Shown here piece by piece: positions 34,546 through 43,393 of a stretch of DNA of 64,000 nucleotides (the stretch's first letter is position 1; each line of letters starts with the position of its first letter). The translations under genes were made by a program, and so were the position numbers. The stretch spans positions 248,001 through 312,000 of the forward strand of contig NZ_JAAIVF010000002.1 in assembly GCF_029589495.1 (NCBI RefSeq). The letters are read 5' to 3'. Source of the DNA: Speluncibacter jeojiensis (GTDB lineage: Bacteria; Actinomycetota; Actinomycetes; Mycobacteriales; Mycobacteriaceae). Below the pieces are notes generated by a model, which was not told the DNA's origin, did no database searches, and was given only the letters and a program-made list of their open reading frames with translations.

Positions 34546-36001
34546 CCACGATGCCCTCCGCGCTGCGTGCGGCGGTGCGCGCGCACCGGGTGGTGAACGC
34601 ATCGTTGAGCGGGTGCGCGGACCGCGCCCGCCACCGCTGCACCTGCGCCACCGCCGCCGCCCGCTGCTCGGCGGCCGAGGCGTGCGGGCCCAGACCCAGC
34701 CGGACCCGCGCATCGACACCGACGCCGCCGAGCAGCCGCTGCAGGTCCACCGACTCGTCGGCACCGAAACCCGTTGCCGTCGAGCGCAGCCGGCCGAGCA
34801 TCCGCATCTCCTCGAATCCGTGAGTGTCCGAGAGCAACCGGTCCGCCGACCGGATCAGCGCGGCGGAGTCGGCGCCGGGGTGCGCGATCAGCACGCGCTT
34901 GAGCGCCAGCAGCGCCGAGTGCGCCTTGAGGTCGCCCGCGCGCTGCCCGAACTGTGTCTCGAGCACGTCGCGCAGTTCGTCGAGTCCGCTGCGTTCGAGC
35001 AGCCCCCGGCACAGGCTCGGCGCATCGGTGGTGCCCATTCGCAGCAACGTGACCGCCATCCGGATGCCGTACAGCCCGAGGCGGCGCACCAGCCGCCGGT
35101 GCGCCTCGGGGTCGGCGCCGGGGATGATGCCCGAGGCGGCGAAGCGGTCCGCCGAGAGCATCGCCAGCTGGAAGTCCTCGGCCGAGACCGCAGCCAGCAC
35201 GCGCAGCGCGTGGAACTCGTCCTGCCGCAACGTGCGTGCGCCCAAGGCGAGCAGCCCGGCGACCGGCACCACCGACTGGCACAGCCCTGTGTTCTCCAGT
35301 TCTCCGGCGAAGCGCGCGGCGACGTCGCGGGCGGAGAGCATCGCGTCGAGCCGGCCCGCGCCGATCTCGTCGGCCCGCGACACCACCCCGACCACGCCGA
35401 GCGGCCCGGACTCGCCGCCGACTCGGTTGCCGATCCGTTCCAGGAACGCGATGTCGGTCGCGGCGAGCGTGCGCAGCAGGTACACGACCGCGTCCGCGCC
35501 GGACCCGCCCTCGTCGGGGGTGAGGAAGCCGAGGGTGCGGTCGGAGACGTCCTTCGACAGCGACGACGTGCCGGGCGTGTCGATGATCGTGGTGCGGTCC
35601 AGATCCCCGGCGGGCCACTGCACCTCGATCCGGTCGACGCGGTCCGCGGTGAGCGCGCCGAGGTCAAAGCTCAGTCGTCCACCGGTGCGCTGCACCAGCA
35701 CGTTCGCGGACCGCTCTCCGTCGTAGCGCGCGGTTACCGTCGGCGTCGGCCCGCCGCGGTACCACGTGACCACCCGGGTGCACTCTGTGGCGTCGGTCGG
35801 CGCAATCTCCTGTCCCACGATCGCGTTGAGCAGCGTGGACTTGCCCGCCTTGAGTGAGCCGGCCAGTGCCACCCGCAGTGGCTGGTCGATACGGCGACGG
35901 CAGTCCGCCAGCTGTTCGGTCGCCGCACGGTCGCCGGCGTAGGCCCGCTGCGCCGTGTGGACCAGATCGTTCGCGCGCGCCAGCGCGGTGACCTCCCTCA
36001 C
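34532..36001 (-). CDS. iniC: IniC-like dynamin-family GTPase
   Basis: 489 residues. GSLKAGKS (48-55) is the P-loop, a Thr in ATECTRVV (about 75) the G2, DTPG (141-144) the G3, and VVSRADEIG the G4-like element. The rest is helical. M. tuberculosis IniC is a bacterial dynamin-like protein of similar size that acts in membrane remodelling with IniA. The gene overlaps the iniA-like gene by four bases, conserving the iniA-iniC pair. No membrane segment is obvious. Expression is expected from the iniB promoter region and possibly from a separate iniA start. Confidence 0.82.
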   Translation of the reverse strand: MREVTALARANDLVHTAQRAYAGDRAATEQLADCRRRIDQPLRVALAGSLKAGKSTLLNAIVGQEIAPTDATECTRVVTWYRGGPTPTVTARYDGERSANVLVQRTGGRLSFDLGALTADRVDRIEVQWPAGDLDRTTIIDTPGTSSLSKDVSDRTLGFLTPDEGGSGADAVVYLLRTLAATDIAFLERIGNRVGGESGPLGVVGVVSRADEIGAGRLDAMLSARDVAARFAGELENTGLCQSVVPVAGLLALGARTLRQDEFHALRVLAAVSAEDFQLAMLSADRFAASGIIPGADPEAHRRLVRRLGLYGIRMAVTLLRMGTTDAPSLCRGLLERSGLDELRDVLETQFGQRAGDLKAHSALLALKRVLIAHPGADSAALIRSADRLLSDTHGFEEMRMLGRLRSTATGFGADESVDLQRLLGGVGVDARVRLGLGPHASAAEQRAAAVAQVQRWRARSAHPLNDAFTTRCARTAARSAEGIVARLQ

Positions 36002-37851
36002 CGGGCGACTGCCGTCGGCGCGGCCGGCAGCTCGACCGAACCGATCTGCATCGCATAGTGTTTCATCTCGCCGAGCACCTGCAGCTGGCGGTCGATCTGT
36101 GACATGCGCGCTTCACGGTCCTGCGCGTCCAGCGCGACCGCCTCCTGCGCAGCGCGCACCGACTCGCTCAACGACCGCAGCGTCTGCTCGGCGACCGACT
36201 GGAAGTGGTCGCGCAGCGCGCGCTGCACCAGCCGCAACCGGTCCTTGGACTCCTTGTTCACCTGGAAGCTGACCTCGTCGGTGTAGCGGCGGATCGCGTT
36301 CTTCGCCTCGATCCGGCGGCGCTCCACCCGGTTGGCCTTGTCCTCGCGATACGCCTTGGTGCCCAACAGGACTCCCGCGCCGAGCGAGATCGGGTTGACC
36401 AGCGCCATGCCCATCAGCGTGGTGACCAGGCCGAACATCAGCACGCCGCCGTAAGAACCGCGCATGCCGATGAGGACCTTCTGGGTGATGCCGACGCGAC
36501 CGGCCTCGAGGTCGGCGAGGTGGGCCAGGTGCACCGAGTCGCTCTCGGCGCCGCTGCCGTCGACGTGCGGCAGATCCACCGCACCGGCGTCGGCGAAGTG
36601 CTCGGCGACCTTCTGCGCCAACCACACCGACCGCTCGTGCGCCCACACGAAGTTGTCGCCTACCGCCGTGGCGATCTGGTCCTCGAGCCACGCGCCGAGC
36701 TCGGTCCACTCCTTCTCCGGGTCGCCCTCGTCGACGGCCGCCTCCGCCTCGCGGGTCACCCGCCGCAGCCGGTCGCGCAGGTCGTGGTCGATGTCCGTCG
36801 CCAGGTCCGCGATGCCGTCGGCCAGCGTCTGCTGCCACAGCGACGACTTGCGTTGCAGCTGTTCGGCGACGACGCGGGTGCGTTCGAGGTCGCCGATCCG
36901 CTGGGCCGCACGGTCGGGGTCGCGCAGGGTGGCCAGCTCGGTGGTGAGCCCGAGCGCCACGTGGTCGGCGACGGCCTCCACGTCCAGCGCGACCGACTTG
37001 CGGGTGTTCACATCGGAGTTCGCGACGCTCGCGCGCAGGAAGGCGAACAGGTCGAGGAAGCCGGACTCCGCGTTGAGGCTCTCGTCGCCGAGCCGCACCG
37101 CGTGCTCACGCAGCAGCGACGACACCGGCAGCAGCGGCACCGCCAGCCGTCCGCGTTGCAGGTGCTCGTGGTCGGCGCCCACCACCGCGCGCCAGTCCGG
37201 ATACAGGTCGGTCTTGGTCACCACACAAGCGACCGATGGGCAGATGCCGAGCACCTGGCGGACGAACCGCACCTCGGGCTCGGTGTACTCCTGGCTGGCG
37301 TCGCAAACCCACAGCACCGCGTCGGCCGTCGGCAGCAGGTTCAGCGTGCTCGCCGCGTAGGGGTTGCCCTTGCCGCCGACACCCGGGGTGTCGACGAGCA
37401 CGAGCCCCTCGGCGAGCACCGGGCTGGGCACCGAGACCTCCACGCGCAGCACCCGCCGGCCCTCGGCGCGCGGCGTGTCCGGGGTGATGCCGACGACCTC
37501 GTCGAGCGGCAACGGCACCCGCAGCGGCTCGGCCTCCGGCCCTGCCTCGAGCACGAGTTCTGCGGAGGCCTGCGGACCGTACTGGATGACGGTGATGACC
37601 GCGGTCGTCTCGTCGTCGCCGACCGAGCAGACCTGCACGCCGAGCAGCGAGTTGACCAGCTGGCTCTTGCCCTGCTTGAGCGCGCCGACGATCACCACCC
37701 GCAGCCGCGGATCGGTCACCCGCGTCTTGGCCGCCTCCAGCCGGTCGACCAGGTCGGATCGGTCGGCGACCCTGGCCACCTGGCCGGTCTGGTCCAGCAA
37801 CTGCACCATCGCCTGCAGTTGCTGGGCCTTCGGGTCGGTGGGGCCCGTCAT
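35998..37851 (-). CDS. iniA: IniA-like dynamin-family GTPase with membrane segment
   Basis: 617 residues. GALKQGKS (56-63), DTPG (154-157) and TKTD (212-215) form an intact GTPase head. Further on, GVLMFGLVTTLMGMALVNPI is a hydrophobic paddle-like segment (around residues 470-495), and coiled helices follow. This matches IniA of mycobacteria, a dynamin-like GTPase that binds and fissions membranes and is induced by cell-wall inhibitors. It lies 147 bp after the iniB stop, with a hairpin between them, and is coupled to the iniC-like gene by ATGA. Confidence 0.85.
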   Translation of the reverse strand: MTGPTDPKAQQLQAMVQLLDQTGQVARVADRSDLVDRLEAAKTRVTDPRLRVVIVGALKQGKSQLVNSLLGVQVCSVGDDETTAVITVIQYGPQASAELVLEAGPEAEPLRVPLPLDEVVGITPDTPRAEGRRVLRVEVSVPSPVLAEGLVLVDTPGVGGKGNPYAASTLNLLPTADAVLWVCDASQEYTEPEVRFVRQVLGICPSVACVVTKTDLYPDWRAVVGADHEHLQRGRLAVPLLPVSSLLREHAVRLGDESLNAESGFLDLFAFLRASVANSDVNTRKSVALDVEAVADHVALGLTTELATLRDPDRAAQRIGDLERTRVVAEQLQRKSSLWQQTLADGIADLATDIDHDLRDRLRRVTREAEAAVDEGDPEKEWTELGAWLEDQIATAVGDNFVWAHERSVWLAQKVAEHFADAGAVDLPHVDGSGAESDSVHLAHLADLEAGRVGITQKVLIGMRGSYGGVLMFGLVTTLMGMALVNPISLGAGVLLGTKAYREDKANRVERRRIEAKNAIRRYTDEVSFQVNKESKDRLRLVQRALRDHFQSVAEQTLRSLSESVRAAQEAVALDAQDREARMSQIDRQLQVLGEMKHYAMQIGSVELPAAPTAVAR

Positions 37852-37933
37852 CGATCACTGCCTGTCATCGAATCCCTACCTCGTCTCCGAGCCGGCCATC
37901 TGGTCCGAACTGTGTCTGTCACCGTATACAGCC

Positions 37934-37974
37934 GGGACTGCCTCCGTCCGCAGCGCGCGTTCGGAGGCAGTCCC
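37934..37974 (-). terminator. Hairpin between iniB and iniA genes
   Basis: GGGACTGCCTCCG pairs perfectly with CGGAGGCAGTCCC around a 15-base loop. It is 25 bp past the iniB stop and 83 bp before the iniA start, so it could terminate most iniB transcripts and set the iniB : iniAC ratio. Confidence 0.7.
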
Positions 37975-37998
37975 GTCACCGTGGGGTCGCGGCACCCG

Positions 37999-40900
37999 TC
38001 ACTGCAGCGGCAGGTGGTGGGTGTCGATGGTGCCCGCATCGGTGGTGTGTGTGTCCAGCGGCGTGGCGGCGTCGCTGTGGAACAGCGTGCCGGCGTCGCC
38101 GGCCAGACCGCCGTCGTGCAGGGCGGTCGAATCGGTCGCACCGGTGTGCAGCGCGGCCGAGTCGGTCGTGCCCACGGCGGCTCCGCTGTCGCCGGCGACG
38201 GCCCCGGCCAGGTGCGAGCCACTGTCGAACGCGCCCTGCACCGAGCTCCAGATGTTGTGGCCGGCATCCGCGGTCCCGGCGGTGCTCGCCCCGCCGCCGA
38301 TCGTGCCGGAGGTCGCCGCGTGCCCGGCGGCGTCGCCGGTGCTGGTCAGTCCGGCGCCCATGTGGCTCGCGTCGGAGATGGTGCTGCTCAAGTGGCTCGC
38401 GCCGCTCGCGTCCGCGGCCGCCGAGCCCGCGCCCGACGCCGCCGTGGACGCATCGCCGCTGCCCGCCGCGACGAAATTGCTCGCCGCGTTGGCCGCTCCG
38501 GTCAGTGCGTTGGCGACGTGTCCGCCCAGCGAACCGGATGCATCGCCGGAAGCCGTTGCGCCGGTGTGCACGTCCGCAGAACCGCCCGCACTTGCACCTG
38601 CGCCTGCACCGGCAGTTGCACCGCCCGAGAGTCCCGCGCCACCGGACAATCCGCCGCCGAGCGTGCCGGCAGTGTCCGCGCCGAGGTGTGCGGCGTCATT
38701 CGCGACGCCGGTCAGTGCTCCGCCCAGGTTCGCGCCACCGGTCGCGGCGCTGCCGAGCACGCTGCTGAGGTTCCCGGCAGCGCCCGCGCCGCCACCGAAG
38801 GCGCTGCTGATCAGCCCGCCCAGTCCGGTGGTCGCACCCGCCGCCGCGGTACCGGCGGCGTGCGAGTCGACACCCGCGTTCAGTCCGAGGTTCACGCCCG
38901 AGTTCGCTGCTCCTGCAACGGTTCCACCCAGCCCTGCGGCGGTGTTCGCGAGCCCGCCGAGCGCGCCACCCGCGTGCGCGCCGAGCCCGGTCGCCGCGTT
39001 CGTGGCTCCGTTCAGTCCTGCCCCGAGGTCACCGCCGGCGTTCGCCAGACCGCTCAGTGCACCGCCCAGGTTCGCACCGAGGTCACCGCCCGCGTTGGCC
39101 AAACCACTCAACGCGCCGCCGAGTCCGGCACCCGCATTCGCGGCACCGCCGAGGTCGGCTCCGGCGTCCGCAGCCCCTCCGAGGTCGCCGGCAGCGTTGG
39201 CCAAACCACTGAGCGCACCACCGAGATCCGCGCCGCCGTGCGCAGCACCGCCGAGGTTCGCACCGAGGTTGCCTCCGGCGTTCGCCAGGCCACTCAGCGC
39301 ACCACCCAGATTCGCGCCGAGGTCACCGCCCGCGTTCGCCAAACCACTGAGCGCGCCGCCAAGCCCGGCACCCAGGTCCGCCGCTCCCCCGAGGTCCGCA
39401 CCCAGGTTCGCGCCGACATTCGCGGCACCGCCGAGATCGCCGGCCGCGTTCGCCAAGCCGCTCAGTGCGCCGCCAAGCCCGGCACCCGCATCCGCCGCAC
39501 CACCAAGCGCTCCACCCAGATTCGCGCCGAGGTCACCGCCCGCGTTCGCCAAACCACTGAGCGCGCCGCCAAGCCCGGCACCCAGGTCGCCGCCCACATT
39601 GGCCAGACCACTGAGCGCACCACCCAGGTTCGCTGCGCCACCGAGGTCTGCACCGAGGTTCGCGCCGACATTCGCGGCACCACCGAGAGCACCGGCCGCG
39701 TTGGCCAAACCTCCCAGCGCACCACCCAGATCCGCACCCAGGTTGCCGCCCACATTCGCCAGACCACCCAGCGCGCCACCGAGATCGCCACCCAGGTTCG
39801 CGGCACCACCGAGAGCACCGCCCAAATCCGCGCCGAGGTTCGTCGCCGCGTTCAGGGCGCCGCCGAGCGTGCCGCCCGCGTCGACCAACCCGTTCAGCGA
39901 ACCGCCCAGAGCACCACCAAGATCAGAGACAGCACCGAGAGCACCCCCGAGATCCGCTCCCAATCCGGCCGCGGTGTCGACCACGCCACCCAGCGCACCG
40001 CCGAGGTCGCCGGCGGTGTCGGCGATGGCACCGAGGTTCGCGCCGAGGTCGCCGCCCGCACCCAGTGCGGTGCCCAGTGCGCCGCCGAGGTCACCGACGA
40101 TCCCGGTCGTCGCGCCGAGTCCGAGCCCGGCTCCCAGCGACCCCGACAGCGCGGTCGCGACATTGGAGACGAGGTCCCCGCCGAGCTGACCGTTCAGCAG
40201 TCCCGCGAGATCGCCGTTCAGTGCGCCGCCCGCGCCGAAGGCACCGCCGAGCAGGCCGCCGAGGCTCGCCCCCAGGTTGGCACCGAGGTCGCCGCCCACA
40301 CCGAGCGCGCTGCTGAGCAGTCCGGTCAGGTTTGCGCCTGCCGATCCGGCCGTGTCGACCAGTCCGTTCAGCACGCCCGAGCCGGACAGCGCGGCGTTCA
40401 GCGCCGTACCGAAGTCGCCGGCCAGGTTTCCGCCGACGCCCAGCGCGCCGCCGAGGGCACCGGCGATCTGCGAGCCGAGGTCACCGCCCAGGTCCAGGTT
40501 GACCCCGCCGTTGGCACCACCGTTGAGCCCGCCGCCCAACAGTCCGCCGAGCGCGGCACCGAGGTCGGCACCGAGCGCGCCGCCCGCACCGAGCGCTGTG
40601 CTGAGGGCCGCGCCGAGCATCGGGCCGATGTCCGCGGACAGGTCCAGTCCGGTGGTGCCGCCGATGAGTCCGCCGGGCAGCGAACCGCCGCCGGCCAGTC
40701 CCGCGCCGAGACCGAGGCCGGCGCCGAGTCCCAGCCCGCCCAGGCCCAGTCCACCCAGGCCCAGTCCGCCGAGCCCGGCACCACCGAGGTCGGCACCTCC
40801 GCCCGCGCCGCCACCGGCACCGACCGTGCCGCCGAGCCCGGGCGCGCCCGCGTCGACGCCTGGAGTCCCCCCGTCGACGCCGGGGCCGGCGGGACCGAGG

Positions 40901-41109
40901 CCGGTCAGGAAGCTGGTGAGCTCGGTGGGGCTGCCCGCGAACAGGCCGGACTCGCAGACCAGCGGGGCGACCGCCGAGATCGCGTCCGGGCCGACGTCGC
41001 CGAGGCCGGCGTTCGCCAGGCACTGCTGCGGGTCGGCGAGGAAGGCCTCGCGGGCCGCCCCGTCACGCAGAAGGTTGAGGATGAACTCGAGTACTGCGTT
41101 GGTGGCCAT
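37999..41109 (-). CDS. iniB: IniB-like glycine/alanine repeat protein
   Basis: 1036 residues. The N-terminal 60 (MATNAVLEFILNLLRDGAA; DPQQCLANAGLGDV) match the IniB N-terminal domain. The remainder is Gly/Ala/Leu/Asn/Asp-rich with units of about 18 residues such as LGGALSGLANAGGDLGAN, particularly from 38990 to 39930. There is no signal peptide or membrane helix. ATG at 41109 has AAGGAG six bases upstream. M. tuberculosis IniB is roughly half this length; the expansion is notable. Its function is unknown, but it is induced by cell-wall stress in mycobacteria. It is the lead gene of iniBAC. Confidence 0.85.
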   Translation of the reverse strand: MATNAVLEFILNLLRDGAAREAFLADPQQCLANAGLGDVGPDAISAVAPLVCESGLFAGSPTELTSFLTGLGPAGPGVDGGTPGVDAGAPGLGGTVGAGGGAGGGADLGGAGLGGLGLGGLGLGGLGLGAGLGLGAGLAGGGSLPGGLIGGTTGLDLSADIGPMLGAALSTALGAGGALGADLGAALGGLLGGGLNGGANGGVNLDLGGDLGSQIAGALGGALGVGGNLAGDFGTALNAALSGSGVLNGLVDTAGSAGANLTGLLSSALGVGGDLGANLGASLGGLLGGAFGAGGALNGDLAGLLNGQLGGDLVSNVATALSGSLGAGLGLGATTGIVGDLGGALGTALGAGGDLGANLGAIADTAGDLGGALGGVVDTAAGLGADLGGALGAVSDLGGALGGSLNGLVDAGGTLGGALNAATNLGADLGGALGGAANLGGDLGGALGGLANVGGNLGADLGGALGGLANAAGALGGAANVGANLGADLGGAANLGGALSGLANVGGDLGAGLGGALSGLANAGGDLGANLGGALGGAADAGAGLGGALSGLANAAGDLGGAANVGANLGADLGGAADLGAGLGGALSGLANAGGDLGANLGGALSGLANAGGNLGANLGGAAHGGADLGGALSGLANAAGDLGGAADAGADLGGAANAGAGLGGALSGLANAGGDLGANLGGALSGLANAGGDLGAGLNGATNAATGLGAHAGGALGGLANTAAGLGGTVAGAANSGVNLGLNAGVDSHAAGTAAAGATTGLGGLISSAFGGGAGAAGNLSSVLGSAATGGANLGGALTGVANDAAHLGADTAGTLGGGLSGGAGLSGGATAGAGAGASAGGSADVHTGATASGDASGSLGGHVANALTGAANAASNFVAAGSGDASTAASGAGSAAADASGASHLSSTISDASHMGAGLTSTGDAAGHAATSGTIGGGASTAGTADAGHNIWSSVQGAFDSGSHLAGAVAGDSGAAVGTTDSAALHTGATDSTALHDGGLAGDAGTLFHSDAATPLDTHTTDAGTIDTHHLPLQ
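38990..39930 (-). repeat. Tandem ~54-bp repeat tract within iniB
   Basis: The core of iniB is built from 18-residue (54-bp) units like LGGALSGLANAGGDLGAN, interspersed with shorter LGGAANVGAN-type modules. Units differ mostly at GAN/GAG/GAD and ALSG/ALGG positions. Near-identical DNA units make length variation by recombination likely. Confidence 0.8.
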
Positions 41110-41389
41110 TGCATTCTCCTTAAGACTGCAGTCACACGCGGTGCGACCGGACGGTCCCGACGCTGGCCTGATCAGGCCGATGTACTCCAAGCTAGGCATC
41201 CTCGGCGCGGCCGCCAACGGGGTCAATCCCCCTCCCCGCCGGAGCGCCGGATTAGGGGATCGACTCCCCCTGGGGGATACCTCCCCAACCAGCAACCCCA
41301 CAGGGTCATCTGGGTAACGGCAAAGCCTCTGCCAGCGACAATAGCTGGTGTAGACGGCGGCTACCGCCCACAAACGACGGGAGCAGACG
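41110..41389. promoter_or_regulatory. Divergent iniB / Hsp70-like promoter region
   Basis: 280 bp between divergent starts. It contains a perfect GGCCTGATCAGGCC palindrome at 41165-41178 and, from 41219 to 41286, four overlapping dyads with G4/C4 arms (described separately). The -10/-35 boxes are not clear on either strand. This should be the stress-responsive control region of the locus. Confidence 0.6.
41219..41286. promoter_or_regulatory. Array of GGGG-N5-6-CCCC dyads
   Basis: GGGGTCAATCCCC (41219-41231), GGGGATCGACTCCCC (41255-41269), TCCCCCTGGGGGA (41265-41277) and GGGGATACCTCCCC (41273-41286) are inverted repeats with nearly the same arms. The last three overlap. They may be binding sites for the IniR-like LuxR protein encoded at 43394; this is inferred from position. 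Confidence 0.5.
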
Positions 41390-43384
41390 ATGGCGACAGG
41401 CCTCGGACTGAGCATCGGCACGGTCAATTCGACAGCGGTGATGCACACCGATCACACCGACCCGACCGCACCGGCGGACGACTTCGGGGTGAGCCACGCC
41501 AGCACCCTCAAGATCAACGGCGACGAGCGACCGGAACTGGGTGCGACGCCCGGCGACGGCACCGTCATCACCGACTTCGCCACCCGCGTCGGCGACCCGG
41601 TACCGCTGATCGCCGACGACGGCACCCAGTATTCGGGTGAGGACCTCGTCGCGACCTCGATGCACTGCCTGGTCGCCGAGGCCACCGCCTACGCGCACGA
41701 GGACGCGGTCCCGGCCACGGTCGCGACCTACCCGGCCGTGTACTCGGACTTCGCGGTGGACGCGCTGCGCGGCGCGCTCGACGACATCGGCCTGGGCACG
41801 GTCGGGTTGATCTCCGAGCCGGCGGCCGCCGCGGCCTGGCTCGAGGCCGATCGCGGCCCCCTCGACGACACCAGCGTGCTGGTCTACGACCTCGGCGGTT
41901 CGACGCTGGACGTGGCGGTGGTCCGCACCGGTGCCGCCGCCGCGGCCGATCCGATCGTGGGGACGCCGCTGCGCTCCGAGGAGGTCGGCGGCACCCAGTT
42001 CGACCAGCTGATCCTCGGATATGTGATGTCCGGGCTGGCCGGCCAGTTCGGCGACCTCGACCTGACCGGTCCCGAGTCGGTCGCGGCGCTGACCGCGCTG
42101 CGCGACCGCTGCAGGGTCGCCAAGGAGACGCTGTCGGCGCAGACCGAGGCCGTCATCCCGATCGACCTTCCCGGCGTCCGCACCGAGGGCCGCATCGTCC
42201 GCGCCGAGTTCGAGGACCTGGTCCACGGCCCGCTGATCGCCTCGCTGGATCTGGTGCACGAGTGCTTGCGCACCGCCGGGGTCACGGTCGGCGACCTCAG
42301 CGGCGTGTTGCTGGTCGGCGGCAGCGCGGCCATCCCGCTGCTCACCGAGGTGATCGCGGACAACCTGCAGCTTCCGGTGATCGTCGGGCCGATGTCCGGG
42401 ACGATCGCCGCCCAGGGCGCCGCATCGTTGGGCGCCGCCCGCGCGGCCGCCGAGCGCGCCGCACTGCTGGCCGCCTCCGGCGCCGGGGCCGTCGGGTCGG
42501 TCGCGGCGGCCGAGGCCACGGCAGCGTCGGTCCCGCTGGTGCCGGTGGCGCCGAAGGTGCGACGACTGCCTCCCGCCGTGTGGTGGAAGCGCCGCGCGGT
42601 GCTGATCGCCGCCGCCGCGGCCGCCGTCGTGGTCCTGTCGGCGGGCGGGTTGTCGTTCGGCACCGGCCTGTACCCGTCGGTGTTCAAGCCGGCGTCCGAC
42701 ACCACCCAGGTCACCCCCGCCGGGTCGACCACCGGCACGACCGGCCACGCGGGCTCGACCACCGGGACCGACACGGTCGCCGGCACCACCCACCAGGGCG
42801 GCACCGCACCCGCCGCGAACGGCACGACCGCGGCGACCCAGCCCGGGCAGGCGACACAACCCGGCCAGACCGGCCAGGTCACCCAGTCCGGCTCCCCCGG
42901 CGCCGCCGGCACCGCGGCGACACCGGCCGTCCCGGGCCAGCTGACGGCACCGGCCGCACCGGGTGCGCCGGGTGCGGGCGTGGGCCAGGCCGCGAACGGC
43001 ATCGGCACCGGGGCCGGGCAGGCCGCCAACGGGGTCGGCAATGCGGTCGGAAACGCCGCCAACGGGGTCGGCAACGGGGCCGGACAGGCCATCAACGGCG
43101 TCGGCAGCGGCGCGGGTCAGGCCGCGAACGGCATCGGCAGCGGCGCCGGGCAGGTCGCCAACGGGGTCGGCAGCGGCGTGGGCCAGGCCGCGAACGGTGT
43201 CGGCACCGGGGCCGGTCAGGTCGTCGGCGGAGCGGGCGACGCCACGGGCCAGGTCCTGAACGGTGCCGGCAACGCAACCGGCAAGGTGCTCGACGGCACC
43301 GGCCAGGTCGTCGGCGGTGTCGGCAACGCGGTCGGCGGGCTGGTGGGCGGCGTGGTCGGCGGCCTCACCGGCGCCAACAACTAG
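41390..43384 (+). CDS. Hsp70-like ATPase with C-terminal membrane helix and repeat tail
   Basis: 664 residues. Residues 1-350 are an actin/Hsp70 nucleotide-binding domain: LGLSIGTVNS (5-14, phosphate-1), ISEPAAAAAW (141-150), VLVYDLGGSTLDVAVV (163-178, phosphate-2) and VLLVGGSAAIP (307-317). There is no substrate-binding domain; instead one membrane helix follows (about 403-423, AVLIAAAAAAVVVLSAGG). The tail is Thr/Gly-rich, then about ten 11-residue units such as AANGVGNGAGQ. ATPase in the cytoplasm and tail outside is the likely topology. It is divergent from iniB and nine bp upstream of the regulator, so it probably works with the ini system. Confidence 0.85.
   Translation: MATGLGLSIGTVNSTAVMHTDHTDPTAPADDFGVSHASTLKINGDERPELGATPGDGTVITDFATRVGDPVPLIADDGTQYSGEDLVATSMHCLVAEATAYAHEDAVPATVATYPAVYSDFAVDALRGALDDIGLGTVGLISEPAAAAAWLEADRGPLDDTSVLVYDLGGSTLDVAVVRTGAAAAADPIVGTPLRSEEVGGTQFDQLILGYVMSGLAGQFGDLDLTGPESVAALTALRDRCRVAKETLSAQTEAVIPIDLPGVRTEGRIVRAEFEDLVHGPLIASLDLVHECLRTAGVTVGDLSGVLLVGGSAAIPLLTEVIADNLQLPVIVGPMSGTIAAQGAASLGAARAAAERAALLAASGAGAVGSVAAAEATAASVPLVPVAPKVRRLPPAVWWKRRAVLIAAAAAAVVVLSAGGLSFGTGLYPSVFKPASDTTQVTPAGSTTGTTGHAGSTTGTDTVAGTTHQGGTAPAANGTTAATQPGQATQPGQTGQVTQSGSPGAAGTAATPAVPGQLTAPAAPGAPGAGVGQAANGIGTGAGQAANGVGNAVGNAANGVGNGAGQAINGVGSGAGQAANGIGSGAGQVANGVGSGVGQAANGVGTGAGQVVGGAGDATGQVLNGAGNATGKVLDGTGQVVGGVGNAVGGLVGGVVGGLTGANN
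43010..43381 (+). repeat. Tandem 33-bp repeat tract in the Hsp70-like tail
   Basis: The C-terminal part consists of 11-residue units, AANGIGTGAGQ, AANGVGNAVGN, AANGVGNGAGQ, AINGVGSGAGQ and so on, degenerating to VVGGAGDATGQ. The regular G-x-G-x-G spacing suggests an extended or beta-helical structure, comparable in style to the IniB repeats. Confidence 0.75.
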
Positions 43385-43393
43385 GCCGCGCCG

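Noticed and set aside
36205-41640. An 1811-codon open frame on the plus strand opposite iniA and iniB
   Set aside because: It is the antisense shadow of GC-rich, repeat-based iniB codons; the protein has no recognisable domain, spans two genes and lacks a start signal.
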